A program made the translations under genes and the position numbers. The notes under the pieces were generated by a model. It saw only the letters and a program-made list of their open reading frames with translations, did not search any database and had not been told where the DNA came from. A DNA stretch of 64,000 nt from positions 62,001 through 126,000 of the forward strand of contig JACMLU010000016.1 of assembly GCA_014379405.1 (NCBI GenBank), given 5' to 3'. Source of the stretch: Flavobacterium sp. (lineage in GTDB: Bacteria > Bacteroidota > Bacteroidia > Flavobacteriales > Flavobacteriaceae). Shown here piece after piece: positions 6,970-15,179 of the stretch. How positions within the stretch are numbered: position 1 is the stretch's first letter; each line of letters starts with the position of its first letter.

Positions 6970-8247
6970 TTAATTGTTGCTAGCCAGCACGCCATTATTT
7001 TGGGCTCTAAAGTCGGGAGTTTTCTTCAAGTCCGGGCGCATAAATAATTCGGAATTTTTCAATTTTGAAAATTTCAATGAAAAGGTGTCGCTGTTGTACC
7101 AGTTTGCCAATTCGGGGTTGTTTGTTACGATTTCGCTTTGCACAACACCATTGCACTGATTGATTTGCAAATTCTGGATGTTTATTTTGGCAAGATTTGT
7201 TGGTATTCTCCCTATTTTATTTTCCAGCAAAATGCAAGTGGAAAAGCCGTCAATAATACTGTTGCTTAAACTGAAATAACTTTTTTCTTTGATGTAAACT
7301 GCTTCTCTAACTAATCCTTGATTGTTGTCTTCGGTATTTGCAAGTGTAATGTTATTGGCTATTATTTTGGTTAAATTTTTGTTTGGATCGGCATTTTCTA
7401 TTTTGTCATAAGAGTCAATTTCGAAACATCTTGAACCTGAAATATCTGAGGAATATGGATTTCGAATGGCCAAACTGTTTGAAATAGTACATTGGGCACC
7501 TTGGGTAAAATCGAAATCATCGTCGGTAGCTCGAAATGAAATTAAATTGTTGAAGTTAACATCACCACCATAACATTCAAAGGAATCATCGTTTGAAAAA
7601 CTAATTTGGATATAGTCCAGTTTAGTGTCCTTTCCAACACCGGCAAGCGATAATCCATTAAGTTCTTTAAGGGCATTGATTTTTCTGCCTGAATATTCAA
7701 TCCGCACATATTTTAATATTCCCGAATTGCTGTTTGGGTTTTCACCACCATAATGTCCCAGAGCTGAGTCAAAATTGAAATCCAGATAACTGATTCCTCC
7801 AATTTTGTTTATGGGAGCTTCCCCAAGAACGACAATTCCTCCCCAGTCTCCAGGTCTTCTTTCCGAAATATTGTTATTGGAGGTAAAAACAATGGGATCC
7901 GTTGCTAAACCCTCGGCCATAATTTTTGAACCCTTGGTAATCACGAGAGTACCGCAAGTTTCTTTATCTCCCCGTATTACGGTTCCTGGTTCTATTGTTA
8001 AAACGGCATTATTGGTTACGTAAACAGTTCCTGTTAATTGATAGGTGTTGTTTTTTGTGAGTTTAATATCACTTTCGATGTTTCCAGTCAATATATGATT
8101 GGCTTCATCGTACTCTGTTGTGGCAGGTTTGAAATTTGTCCATGTGCTGAGCCAATTATTTTCGCCTATAATTCCTTTTGTTTGTTGGGCATTTATGGTC
8201 GTAATTGTAATTAAAAGAATAACTGGGGCAAGTATTGTTTTTTTCAT
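6970..8247 (-). CDS. Secreted parallel beta-helix protein
   Basis: The protein has 425 residues with a signal peptide (MKKTILAPVILLITITTINAQQ). The body begins with a strand-rich segment typical of Bacteroidota surface or periplasmic beta-helix proteins: TGTVYVTNNAVLTIEPGTVIRGDK and LVITKGSKIMAEG, then repeated short strands with asparagine turns. There is no C-terminal type IX secretion sorting domain. I use the ATG at 8247, which gives a clean signal peptide; a start at 8280 would add 11 residues. A TAATTTTG -7-like box lies at 8276-8269. No catalytic function can be assigned. It is transcribed toward the trp operon but separated from trpL by its own stop and the trp promoter. Confidence 0.75.
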   Translation of the reverse strand: MKKTILAPVILLITITTINAQQTKGIIGENNWLSTWTNFKPATTEYDEANHILTGNIESDIKLTKNNTYQLTGTVYVTNNAVLTIEPGTVIRGDKETCGTLVITKGSKIMAEGLATDPIVFTSNNNISERRPGDWGGIVVLGEAPINKIGGISYLDFNFDSALGHYGGENPNSNSGILKYVRIEYSGRKINALKELNGLSLAGVGKDTKLDYIQISFSNDDSFECYGGDVNFNNLISFRATDDDFDFTQGAQCTISNSLAIRNPYSSDISGSRCFEIDSYDKIENADPNKNLTKIIANNITLANTEDNNQGLVREAVYIKEKSYFSLSNSIIDGFSTCILLENKIGRIPTNLAKINIQNLQINQCNGVVQSEIVTNNPELANWYNSDTFSLKFSKLKNSELFMRPDLKKTPDFRAQNNGVLASNN

Positions 8248-8392
8248 AATTGATAATTGTAGGTTTTTCAAAATTACCATTAGAAAGAGGAAATCATATT
8301 TGCTTAATATTATCTCTTTGTGACCATTGTGTTAAAAGTAAAGCCGTGATTTTTCTAAGAATATAAATCACTCATATGTTGATAATTAGTAT

Positions 8393-8428
8393 AAAAAACA
8401 AACCCCGTCAATTTCTTGGCAGGGTTTG
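8393..8428 (-). terminator. Terminator of the MarR-nitroreductase-YceI operon
   Basis: On the minus strand CAAACCCTGCCAA pairs with TTGACGGGGTTTG (one mismatch and one G-T pair) across a GAAA loop and is followed by TTTTTT (8398-8393). It begins 25 bp after the YceI-like stop codon. Confidence 0.85.
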
Positions 8429-8452
8429 TAAATATTAATTTTGTTTTGTGTA

Positions 8453-9019
8453 TTAGAATTTCAAAGCTACTTTCAATTCGAATTCGTCATAGATTGCTTT
8501 GTCTCCAATGCTTTCGAAGAAAGATTTAGAGTTGTATTTGATGTCGTATTTAGTACGGTCTACATTGAAAGTCGTAGTCGCCGTATTTCCATTTACAGTT
8601 AATACAAAAGTAACAGGTTTAGTAATTCCTTTGATGGTTAAATCAGCAGTTACATTGTAAACGTTGGCTGATTTTAATCCAATTTTTTTGAAAATTAATT
8701 TAGCAGTTGGGAATTTTTCGGTTCCGAAAAAATCATCCGCTTTCAAGTGACCGTTTAATTTTCCTTGGTATTCGCCAGTAAGGTCAGTCGCTGTCAATGA
8801 TGTCATGTCAACAGTGAATACACCTCCATTCAGTTTTTTTCCTTTAAAAATTAAAGCTCCGTCTTTAAAGTTTACGGTACCATTGTGTTGTCCAGTTACT
8901 TTTTTTCCTAGCCATTCGATACTACTTGTAGAAGTGTTGATGTTTTTTGTTTGTGCAGATACTGCTACTGTAGATAAAACTACTACTAATGCTAATGCAA
9001 TTGATTTTAAATTTTTCAT
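8453..9019 (-). CDS. YceI-like periplasmic lipid-binding protein
   Basis: The 188-residue protein has an N-terminal signal peptide ending near VAVSAQ. The YceI lipocalin-like fold is recognised from SIEWLGKKVTGQHNGTVNFKDG near the start, GGVFTVDMTSLTATDL, LNGHLKADDFFGTEKFPTA (the D-FF-fP block) and a C-terminal FELKVALKF. Family members bind isoprenoid or amphiphilic molecules in the periplasm. The gene follows the nitroreductase by 28 bp and ends before a strong terminator, so it is the last gene of a MarR-led operon. Ligand unknown. Confidence 0.9.
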   Translation of the reverse strand: MKNLKSIALALVVVLSTVAVSAQTKNINTSTSSIEWLGKKVTGQHNGTVNFKDGALIFKGKKLNGGVFTVDMTSLTATDLTGEYQGKLNGHLKADDFFGTEKFPTAKLIFKKIGLKSANVYNVTADLTIKGITKPVTFVLTVNGNTATTTFNVDRTKYDIKYNSKSFFESIGDKAIYDEFELKVALKF

Positions 9020-9047
9020 TTTGTTAAATTTGTTTTTGGATTTATAA

Positions 9048-9680
9048 TTAAAGTGTGATAAATAATTCTTCGTTTGATTTTCTAACTTTTTTCTGATGTT
9101 GGGTAGCGTCCTCTTCGTGTCTATAACCTACGGCTGCTATTAAACTAGCATTTAGTCCCAATTCTTTTAAGCCTAAAATTTCGTTTACTTGAGCAGGAAC
9201 AAAACCTTCCATTGGGGTTACGTCAATTTTTAATTCGGCTGCTGCATTCAATAAGTTTCCAAGAGCCAAATAGGTTTGTTTTGAATTCCAAATATTTTGT
9301 GCATCTTCAGATAAATCATTGATTTTACCTTTCATAAAGCCTTGGTACCCTGACAATGCTTCTAACGGGATTTCTCTTGTTTTACTTATGTTTTCGAAAT
9401 AAGCGTCAACTTCTACTTCGTTTATATTTGTCCTATTGGCAAAAATTATGAGGTGCGAAGCTTCTACAATTTGTGATTGTCCCCAAGCCGCAGGTTGAAT
9501 TTTGGCTCTCAATTCAGGATTTTCAACAATAATTACTTTATAAGGTTGCAATCCATAAGAAGAAGAACTCAAACGGATGGCCTCTTTTAAAGTGTTGACA
9601 TCTTCTGTTGATATTTTTTTGGTGGAGTCGAATTTCTTTGTCGCATATCTCCAGTTTTGATTTTCTAAAAAAGTACTCAT
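9048..9680 (-). CDS. NAD(P)H-dependent nitroreductase family oxidoreductase
   Basis: This 210-residue FMN enzyme is of the NfsB/FRase type. It begins NWRYATKKFDSTKKI, with the Arg-Ala/Tyr-Thr-Lys-Lys-Phe FMN-binding start of the family, followed by SSSYGLQPYKVIIVEN, another FMN-contact motif. Near the C-terminus VTPMEGFVPAQVNEILGL and AAVGYRHEEDATQHQKKVRKS are typical. Such enzymes reduce nitroaromatics, quinones or flavins; the physiological substrate is unknown. It starts 14 bp after the MarR stop, so induction by a MarR ligand (possibly an aromatic or redox-active compound) is a reasonable inference. Confidence 0.9.
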   Translation of the reverse strand: MSTFLENQNWRYATKKFDSTKKISTEDVNTLKEAIRLSSSSYGLQPYKVIIVENPELRAKIQPAAWGQSQIVEASHLIIFANRTNINEVEVDAYFENISKTREIPLEALSGYQGFMKGKINDLSEDAQNIWNSKQTYLALGNLLNAAAELKIDVTPMEGFVPAQVNEILGLKELGLNASLIAAVGYRHEEDATQHQKKVRKSNEELFITL

Positions 9681-9694
9681 ATTATATTTGATAT

Positions 9695-10147
9695 TTAATT
9701 TCTATATTTTTCTAACAGTTTATTTAGTGTATTTATTTCGTCTTCATTCAAATTTTTTGAAAAAGCCTCTTCGTGTTCCGCTACTTTTGGATCTAATTCT
9801 TTCAAAACGTCCAATCCTTTTTGTGTAATAGAAACTTCTATTTTTCGTCTATTTACAGGGCAAACTTCTCTAGTAACAAAATTTTTCAACAATAGCTTAT
9901 CCACTAATCGGGTCGTATTGCTGGTTTTGGCCAACATTCGTTCTTGTATCACGCACATATTTGCTGGATTGCCTTTTTGACCTCTTAATATTCGAAGTAC
10001 ATTATATTGTTCTCCCGATATTTCGTATGGTTTTAATATTTCATTAAATTTTTCCGCAAGAATATTTTGGGTGTACATAACATTCAGGATAATTTTTTTG
10101 GAATTCTCCATCGGTACAGTTGATTTTATAACATCTTCAATTTTCAT
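9695..10147 (-). CDS. MarR-family transcriptional regulator
   Basis: The 150-residue protein has a winged helix with the MarR pattern: EISGEQYNVLRILRGQKG for the first helices, a recognition region MLAKTSNTTRLVDKLLLKNFV (about residues 84-104), and the wing CPVNRRKIEVSITQKG. MarR proteins are dimers that usually repress their own operon and release DNA on binding small phenolic or oxidising molecules. Its promoter region holds two copies of ATTTGT-N4-ACAAAT overlapping the -33 and -7 elements (10163-10208), supporting autorepression of the three-gene operon. Confidence 0.92.
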   Translation of the reverse strand: MKIEDVIKSTVPMENSKKIILNVMYTQNILAEKFNEILKPYEISGEQYNVLRILRGQKGNPANMCVIQERMLAKTSNTTRLVDKLLLKNFVTREVCPVNRRKIEVSITQKGLDVLKELDPKVAEHEEAFSKNLNEDEINTLNKLLEKYRN

Positions 10148-10162
10148 ATTTGTATGTATGTT

Positions 10163-10208
10163 ATTTGTTGATACAAATGTAGTGTGTTTTTTATTTGTGT
10201 ATACAAAT
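10163..10208 (-). promoter_or_regulatory. MarR operon promoter with two palindromic operators
   Basis: ATTTGTTGATACAAAT (10163-10178) and ATTTGTGTATACAAAT (10193-10208) share the form ATTTGT-nn-ATACAAAT, an inverted repeat ATTTGT-N4-ACAAAT, spaced 30 bp centre to centre (about three helical turns). On the minus strand the first overlaps the -7 box TACATTTG (10181-10174). The second contains the TTTG at 10207-10204, 22 bp upstream of that box. Both promoter elements would be covered by the regulator. The first operator is 16 bp from the marR start codon. Confidence 0.82.
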
Positions 10209-10586
10209 GTTACGTTAAGCTTTTGTTAAAAATATTTTAAGATTTCAGTAACGTGAAACAATTGAATATTTTTTTAATGTATGGAATTATATTTTTCTCA
10301 ATATAGAAGAACTTATTTGGACTTATTTTTGGTAGAAAATTGAATAAAAAAGGACATTTTTGTATGAAATTATTGAGGTGTGAATTTGGAGTAATTATGA
10401 ATATAAGGTTGTTTAATTGTGTCTATAATGTGTTTAAAAGTGTTTTTTTGCACTTTATTTGATTAATTCGTAATTCAGCTTGTTTTAAAATTATTCGAAA
10501 ACGTTTTCTTTAAATTTTTATCTAATTAACAATTGTATCGATTCATATTATTCAAAAACATTGTAATTTTACAAAAAACAATACTT
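10209..10586. other. Non-coding spacer between MarR operon and rhodanese gene
   Basis: This AT-rich interval separates divergently transcribed units. I see no open frame that looks like a protein and no strong hairpin. A TAATTTTA box at 10564-10571 could be the -7 element for the rhodanese gene, but no TTTG lies at the right distance. Confidence 0.5.
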
Positions 10587-10892
10587 ATGAATTTAACACA
10601 AGAAGATTGGGTTTCTCAATTTGAATCCGATGATAATTCAGTAATACTGGATGTAAGAACCGAAGCTGAGTGCAACGAAGGTATGATTCCTAATGCCATA
10701 AACATAGATATTTATGAAGGTCAAGCTTTTATTGATAAGTTAGAAGCCTTAGATAAATCAAAAAATTATTATGTTTATTGCCGCTCTGGAGCCCGAAGTG
10801 CCAAAGCCTGTGAGGTTATGAATGAGCTTGGTTTTGAAAACGCCTATAATTTGCTAGGTGGATTTTTAGAATGGGATGGCGAAGTAGTCTAG
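10587..10892 (+). CDS. Single-domain rhodanese-like protein
   Basis: This cytoplasmic protein of 101 residues is a single rhodanese domain. VILDVRTEAECNEGMIPNAINID is the N-terminal signature and YCRSGARSAKACEVMNELGF contains the catalytic cysteine loop C-R-S-G-A-R, where sulfane sulfur is carried. LGGFLEWDGEVV closes the fold. Rhodaneses move sulfane sulfur to thiophilic acceptors. I use the ATG at 10587 (MNLTQEDWVSQF); the open frame extends upstream only with non-ATG codons. A terminator follows at 10903. Confidence 0.92.
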   Translation: MNLTQEDWVSQFESDDNSVILDVRTEAECNEGMIPNAINIDIYEGQAFIDKLEALDKSKNYYVYCRSGARSAKACEVMNELGFENAYNLLGGFLEWDGEVV

Positions 10893-10902
10893 TCGAACTT
10901 AT

Positions 10903-10926
10903 ATGAAGTAAAAACTTCATTTTTTA
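10903..10926 (+). terminator. Terminator after the rhodanese gene
   Basis: ATGAAGT and ACTTCAT form a 7-bp stem with an AAAA loop, followed by TTTTTATT. It starts 11 bp after the stop codon. Confidence 0.75.
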
Positions 10927-10961
10927 TTCACGCTTTAAATGGAAAGCACAACATATTTATA

Positions 10962-12542
10962 ATGAATACAATACCGCAAGAATTTCAAATTAACTCATTG
11001 CTAGTTCAAGATACATACTTAGTTAATGGTGAATTAAAAAAATGGACAGGTCAAACTACACCAGTTTATTCCACAATTTCTTCTACTGAAAAATACGAGC
11101 CAACTTTATTGGGAACCATTCCTTTTATGGGCGAAAAAGAAGCATTGGAAGTACTAGAATCTGCTTCTTCTGCTTATAATAATGGACAAGGTTTGTGGCC
11201 AACAATGAAAGTAGCGGATCGCATTAAGTGTATGGAAAAATTCGTTACACAAATGAAAACCACCCGAACTGAAGTGGTTAAGCTTTTGATGTGGGAAATC
11301 GGAAAATCATTGGGCGATTCTGAAAAAGAATTCGATAGAACGGTAGAATATATTTATGATACCATCGAACATTACAAACAACTAGACAGAAGTTGTGCTC
11401 ATTTCAAAAAAAGTCAAGGGGTTAATGCGATGATTCGTCGTGGACCACTTGGAGTTGTTTTGTGTCTAGGTCCATATAATTACCCATTAAATGAAACTTT
11501 TTCGTTATTGATTCCTGCATTGATTATGGGGAATCCCGTAATTTTTAAACCAGCAAAACACGGTGTTTTATTGATTTCACCTTTGTTGGAAGCTTTTAAA
11601 AACAGTTTCCCGAAAGGTGCTATCAATGTGGTTTACGGTAGAGGTCGTGAAGTTGCTTCGCCAATAATGAAATCAGGAAAAGTAGATATATTGGCTTTAA
11701 TTGGTAACAGTAAATCAGCCATTGCTTTGCAGGATCAACATCCAAATAAAAACCGATTGCGATTAGTTCTAGGTTTGGAAGCAAAAAATCCAGCCATCAT
11801 TTTACCAGATGCCGATTTAGATTTGGCTATTCAAGAATGTATTGTGGGAACTTTATCTTTTAACGGTCAGCGTTGTACGGCTTTGAAAGTTTTATATGTT
11901 CACGAATCCATTGCAGCCGAATTCAACAAAAGATTTGCTGCCAAAGTAGATGAACTCGTTTTTGGAAATCCTTGGGATAAATCAGTTTCGTTGACTCCAT
12001 TGCCAGAGCAGGATAAACCAGCTTATATTCAGGAATTGATTGATGATGCTGCCAGTAAAGGAGCAAAAGTAATCAATGCAAAAGGAGGAGAGCTTTCGGA
12101 TAATTTTATTTTTCCAGCAGTTATGTTTCCTATAAACAAAGAAATGCGTTTGTATCATGAAGAACAGTTTGGACCAATTGTACCCATTTTGACTTTCAAA
12201 GATATTCAGGAACCATTGAACGATATGGCGGAATCAAATTACGGACAACAAGTGAGTTTGTTTGGACAAGATATTAAAACTATTGCGCCACTTATTGATG
12301 CTTTGGTAAATCTGGTTTGTAGAGTGAACCTGAATAGTTCTTGTCAAAGAGGGCCTGATTTATATCCTTTCACGGGTAGAAAAGATTCAGCTGTAGGAAC
12401 TTTGAGTATTTTTGATGCGTTGCGTTCTTTCTCTATTAGAACTTTCGTTGCATCTAAAGACAATGAATATAACAATGCTATTTTACAAGAATTATTGAAT
12501 AGCAAAGAATCGAATTTCATCAATACGGATTATATTTTGTAA
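10962..12542 (+). CDS. Aldehyde dehydrogenase, GapN-like (NADP-dependent GAPDH type)
   Basis: The 526-residue protein is an aldehyde dehydrogenase superfamily member. [24 protein letters not shown] binds the coenzyme and substrate, [17 protein letters not shown] holds the general-base Glu (about residue 273), and [12 protein letters not shown] holds the catalytic Cys (about residue 305). The Gln-Arg-Cys-Thr-Ala context and the [24 protein letters not shown] segment near the C-terminus are like non-phosphorylating NADP-dependent glyceraldehyde-3-phosphate dehydrogenase. Such an enzyme gives 3-phosphoglycerate and NADPH. An unrelated aldehyde substrate cannot be excluded. It is probably monocistronic: a hairpin follows at 12597. 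Confidence 0.85.
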   Translation: MNTIPQEFQINSLLVQDTYLVNGELKKWTGQTTPVYSTISSTEKYEPTLLGTIPFMGEKEALEVLESASSAYNNGQGLWPTMKVADRIKCMEKFVTQMKTTRTEVVKLLMWEIGKSLGDSEKEFDRTVEYIYDTIEHYKQLDRSCAHFKKSQGVNAMIRRGPLGVVLCLGPYNYPLNETFSLLIPALIMGNPVIFKPAKHGVLLISPLLEAFKNSFPKGAINVVYGRGREVASPIMKSGKVDILALIGNSKSAIALQDQHPNKNRLRLVLGLEAKNPAIILPDADLDLAIQECIVGTLSFNGQRCTALKVLYVHESIAAEFNKRFAAKVDELVFGNPWDKSVSLTPLPEQDKPAYIQELIDDAASKGAKVINAKGGELSDNFIFPAVMFPINKEMRLYHEEQFGPIVPILTFKDIQEPLNDMAESNYGQQVSLFGQDIKTIAPLIDALVNLVCRVNLNSSCQRGPDLYPFTGRKDSAVGTLSIFDALRSFSIRTFVASKDNEYNNAILQELLNSKESNFINTDYIL

Positions 12543-12596
12543 TTAATATTTTCTATAAGTTTATTTTTTGTGAAATTTTATTTCAAACTATCAAGG

Positions 12597-12632
12597 AAGA
12601 GGATGACCAACTAGGGATTCCTCTTTTTTTTT
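12597..12632 (+). terminator. Terminator after the GapN-like gene
   Basis: AAGAGGA (12597-12603) pairs with TCCTCTT (12619-12625), followed by an unbroken T run. Confidence 0.8.
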
Positions 12633-12749
12633 GGCTTATTCGGAATGAAATGTTTAATTAATGTGTTTTTGTTAAAAATATGTTATAAATAATGTTATTT
12701 TTTCAAATAACTATGGTAACTTTACTACACTTAATATAAACTTAATAAG

Positions 12750-13166
12750 ATGAAAAATAATTACTCGTTATTAGTGGTTTTAGTATTGATGCTTATTGGT
12801 AGTAATAAAATTATTGCCCAAGACAAAAATAATTGGATTGCTCCAGCTCTTTCAAATAGTTTGAAAAATCCTTTTGATGGAAATAAAGCTTCAACAGCAG
12901 AAGGAAAAGAAATTTACGATCAAATGTGTGTGTTATGCCATGGCATACAAGGAAAGGGAAATGGAGAAGCAGGGTTAACTTTAGATAAAAAACCAGCAAA
13001 TTTTCTGGCCCTAAAAGTTGTAAATCAAACGGACGGTAATATTTTTTGGAAAATGACCAACGGTAAAGCACCAATGGCGTCTTATGAAGAACTCTTGACA
13101 GACGACCAACGTTGGAAATTAGTAAATTATATTCGGGAACTTGAAATAAATAAAATAAAAAAATAA
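12750..13166 (+). CDS. Small periplasmic cytochrome c
   Basis: A 138-residue protein with a signal peptide (ending near NKIIAQ) and a single class I cytochrome c domain. The haem attachment motif is CVLCHGIQGKGNGEAG (about residues 56-71); the likely axial methionine is in GKAPMASYEELL. ALTDDQRW-like C-terminal sequence (LLTDDQRWKLVNYIREL) is typical of c-type domains found alone or fused to dehydrogenases and oxidases. It is flanked by its own terminator and no redox partner gene is adjacent, so it is likely a mobile electron carrier. Confidence 0.9.
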   Translation: MKNNYSLLVVLVLMLIGSNKIIAQDKNNWIAPALSNSLKNPFDGNKASTAEGKEIYDQMCVLCHGIQGKGNGEAGLTLDKKPANFLALKVVNQTDGNIFWKMTNGKAPMASYEELLTDDQRWKLVNYIRELEINKIKK

Positions 13167-13218
13167 GATAATTTTTAACCAATTAGCTTGTCAATATAGT
13201 CAAGATAATTTTCTCGGT

Positions 13219-13250
13219 AACGCCAAAATTAATTTTTTGGCGTTATTTAT
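13219..13250 (+). terminator. Terminator after the cytochrome c gene
   Basis: AACGCCAAAA pairs with TTTTGGCGTT across TTAATT, followed by ATTTATTTAT. It begins 53 bp after the stop codon. Confidence 0.8.
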
Positions 13251-13436
13251 TTATCATCCTATTCAAATTGTTAAACGGAAAAGAATCAAGTAACATCAAT
13301 GCGGCTTATATATTTATAATTATTTTTTCGGAAAAAATAAAAAAATGCCTAGTCCATCATATTATTTTTGGAATTAGGCATTTTGTTTTATTGTAATTGT
13401 TATTTTTACACTTAAATTTTTTTACACTATAAAATT

Positions 13437-14201
13437 ATGTTTTCATTACAAAATAAAAAAGCGGTGGTTACCGGTGGTGGTAGCGGAATAGGAAAAGCAA
13501 TTGCTGCCTTATTCGCAAAACAAGGCGCTGAAGTTCATATTATTGAATTGACCGAAGAAAGTGCCAAAGAGGCTGTTGCCGAAATTAGCGCTGCAGGGGG
13601 AAAAGTTTTTTCCCACGCCTGCAACGTGGCTAATCAACAAGATGTCTTGGCAACATTCGGAAAAATTGGTAACATCAATATTTTGATTAACAATGCAGGA
13701 ATTGCTCACGTTGGTAAAGTAGAAACTACACCAGAAGACGATTTTGACCGAGTGATGAGCGTGAACGTAAAAGGAGTTTACAATAGTTTGTATGCCGCCA
13801 TACCACAATTGCGACTTTCAGGTGGTGGAGTTATTGTCAATATGGCTTCCATTGCTGTTTGGGTAGGATTGTCAGATCGATTTGCTTATTCTACTGCCAA
13901 AGGTGCGGTGATGTCAATGACTTTATCCGTAGCGAAAGATTATATCGGCGAAAATATTCGTTGTAATTCGATGTCGCCAGCGCGAGTTCACACGCCTTTT
14001 GTAGATGGTTTTATTGCTAAAAATTATCCAGACAACCAAGAAGAAATGTTTGATAAATTATCCAAATCACAACCAATTGGTCGTATGGGAAAACCAGAAG
14101 AAGTAGCTGCTTTGGCCTTATTTTTATGTAGTGACGAGGCTGGTTTTATTACAGGTTGCGATTATCCTATTGACGGAGGATTTATTAAATTGAATAGTTA
14201 A
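13437..14201 (+). CDS. SDR dehydrogenase, likely 2-keto-3-deoxy-L-fuconate/rhamnonate type
   Basis: This 254-residue classical short-chain dehydrogenase has the nucleotide-binding TGGGSGIGKAIA (about residues 12-23), NNAG (about 84), catalytic Ser in NMASIAVW and the YSTAK active site (about 150). The C-terminal CDYPIDGGFIKLNS is usual for the family. The next gene is a FAH-type hydrolase. That SDR + FAH pairing is characteristic of the last two steps of the non-phosphorylated L-fucose/L-rhamnose pathway (2-keto-3-deoxy sugar acid to 2,4-diketo acid to pyruvate and lactate). The substrate assignment rests on context; the sugar-acid dehydratase is not in this window. Confidence 0.8.
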   Translation: MFSLQNKKAVVTGGGSGIGKAIAALFAKQGAEVHIIELTEESAKEAVAEISAAGGKVFSHACNVANQQDVLATFGKIGNINILINNAGIAHVGKVETTPEDDFDRVMSVNVKGVYNSLYAAIPQLRLSGGGVIVNMASIAVWVGLSDRFAYSTAKGAVMSMTLSVAKDYIGENIRCNSMSPARVHTPFVDGFIAKNYPDNQEEMFDKLSKSQPIGRMGKPEEVAALALFLCSDEAGFITGCDYPIDGGFIKLNS

Positions 14202-14235
14202 AAAAATATAATACTAATAAAATAAAAATAGATAG

Positions 14236-15090
14236 ATGAAACTGATACGTTTTGGAGAAGCTGGTAAAGAGAAACCGGGAGTTTTAATAGGAGAAAAAAG
14301 ATTTGATGTTTCTTCTATTGTTGCCGATTACAACGAAGCATTTTTTGAGGAAAATGGTTTAGAAAATTTGAAAAAAGCATTGGAAATGAATCCTTCTTTG
14401 CCTGAAGTTGATGCTGCAGTTCGTTTGGGTTCTCCTGTTGCAAGACCTTCAAAAATCATTTGTATAGGATTGAATTATGTGGATCATTGTGTTGAAACAG
14501 GAGCTCCAATTCCTACTGAGCCAATTATTTTCTTTAAGTCGACAACAGCTTTGTGTGGTCCAAATGATAATTTAGTTATTCCAAAAGAAAGCGAAAAAAC
14601 AGATTGGGAAATAGAATTGGCATTTGTGGTGGGAAAGAAAGCTAGCTATGTTGATGAAGCTGATGCGATGGATTATGTGGCAGGATATTGCTTGCACAAT
14701 GATTATAGTGAAAGAGCATATCAATTGGAACGCGGTGGACAATGGGCTAAAGGAAAAGGTTGCGATACTTTCGCACCACTTGGACCCTTTATGGCAACAA
14801 CCGACGAAATTGCAGATGTAGATAATTTGTCGATGTGGTTGACCGTGAACGGAAAAACCTATCAAAATAGCAACACCTTGAATTTAGTTTTTAAAATCCC
14901 TTATTTGGTTCACTATTTGAGCCAATTTATGACCTTGCTTCCAGGCGATGTTATCAGTACGGGAACGCCTCCGGGAGTTGGTTTGGGAATTAAGCCAAAT
15001 CCAGTTTATATCAAAGCAGGAGATGTAATCGAATTGGGAATGGAAGGATTGGGTTCCAGCAAACAAGTTGCAGTAGCTTACCAAAAATAA
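14236..15090 (+). CDS. FAH-family hydrolase, likely 2,4-diketo-3-deoxy-L-fuconate/rhamnonate hydrolase
   Basis: The 284-residue protein has the fumarylacetoacetate hydrolase fold: an N-terminal cap (RFGEAGKEKPGVLIGEKRFD), PSKIICIGLNYVDHC, metal-binding DWEIELAFVVGKKA (about residue 120) and GYCLHNDYSER, GCDTFAPLGPF and the late signature LLPGDVISTGTPPGVGLG. Metal ligands are the two Glu in the E-x-E and the Asp in NDYS. Sequence and its 34-bp spacing from the SDR fit the hydrolase that cleaves 2,4-diketo-3-deoxy acids from L-fucose or L-rhamnose to pyruvate and L-lactate; lactate could then feed LutABC at 23.5-26.3 kb. Similar proteins are often mislabelled ureidoglycolate lyase. Confidence 0.85.
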   Translation: MKLIRFGEAGKEKPGVLIGEKRFDVSSIVADYNEAFFEENGLENLKKALEMNPSLPEVDAAVRLGSPVARPSKIICIGLNYVDHCVETGAPIPTEPIIFFKSTTALCGPNDNLVIPKESEKTDWEIELAFVVGKKASYVDEADAMDYVAGYCLHNDYSERAYQLERGGQWAKGKGCDTFAPLGPFMATTDEIADVDNLSMWLTVNGKTYQNSNTLNLVFKIPYLVHYLSQFMTLLPGDVISTGTPPGVGLGIKPNPVYIKAGDVIELGMEGLGSSKQVAVAYQK

Positions 15091-15111
15091 TTTTCAAAAA
15101 CATATATAATA

Positions 15112-15149
15112 AAAACAAAACAGCGGGACTTTTCCCGCTGTTTTGTTTT
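15112..15149. terminator. Bidirectional terminator between FAH and GntR genes
   Basis: AAAACAAAACAGCGGGA (15112-15128) pairs with TCCCGCTGTTTTGTTTT (15133-15149), with T runs on both strands after the GC-rich core. It serves the convergent genes on either side. Confidence 0.9.
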
Positions 15150-15179
15150 TATTGAAAATGCTAATTCAAATAAATTAAC

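Noticed and set aside
10533..10586. Upstream extension of the rhodanese frame to 10533
   Set aside because: It begins with TTG and translates AT-rich promoter sequence; the ATG at 10587 gives a complete rhodanese domain.
13342..13384. Inverted repeat AAAATGCCTA / TAGGCATTTT as a terminator or riboswitch before the SDR gene
   Set aside because: The arms pair perfectly over 10 bp, but the 23-base loop, the lack of an upstream gene ending here, and no conserved riboswitch core make the role undecidable.
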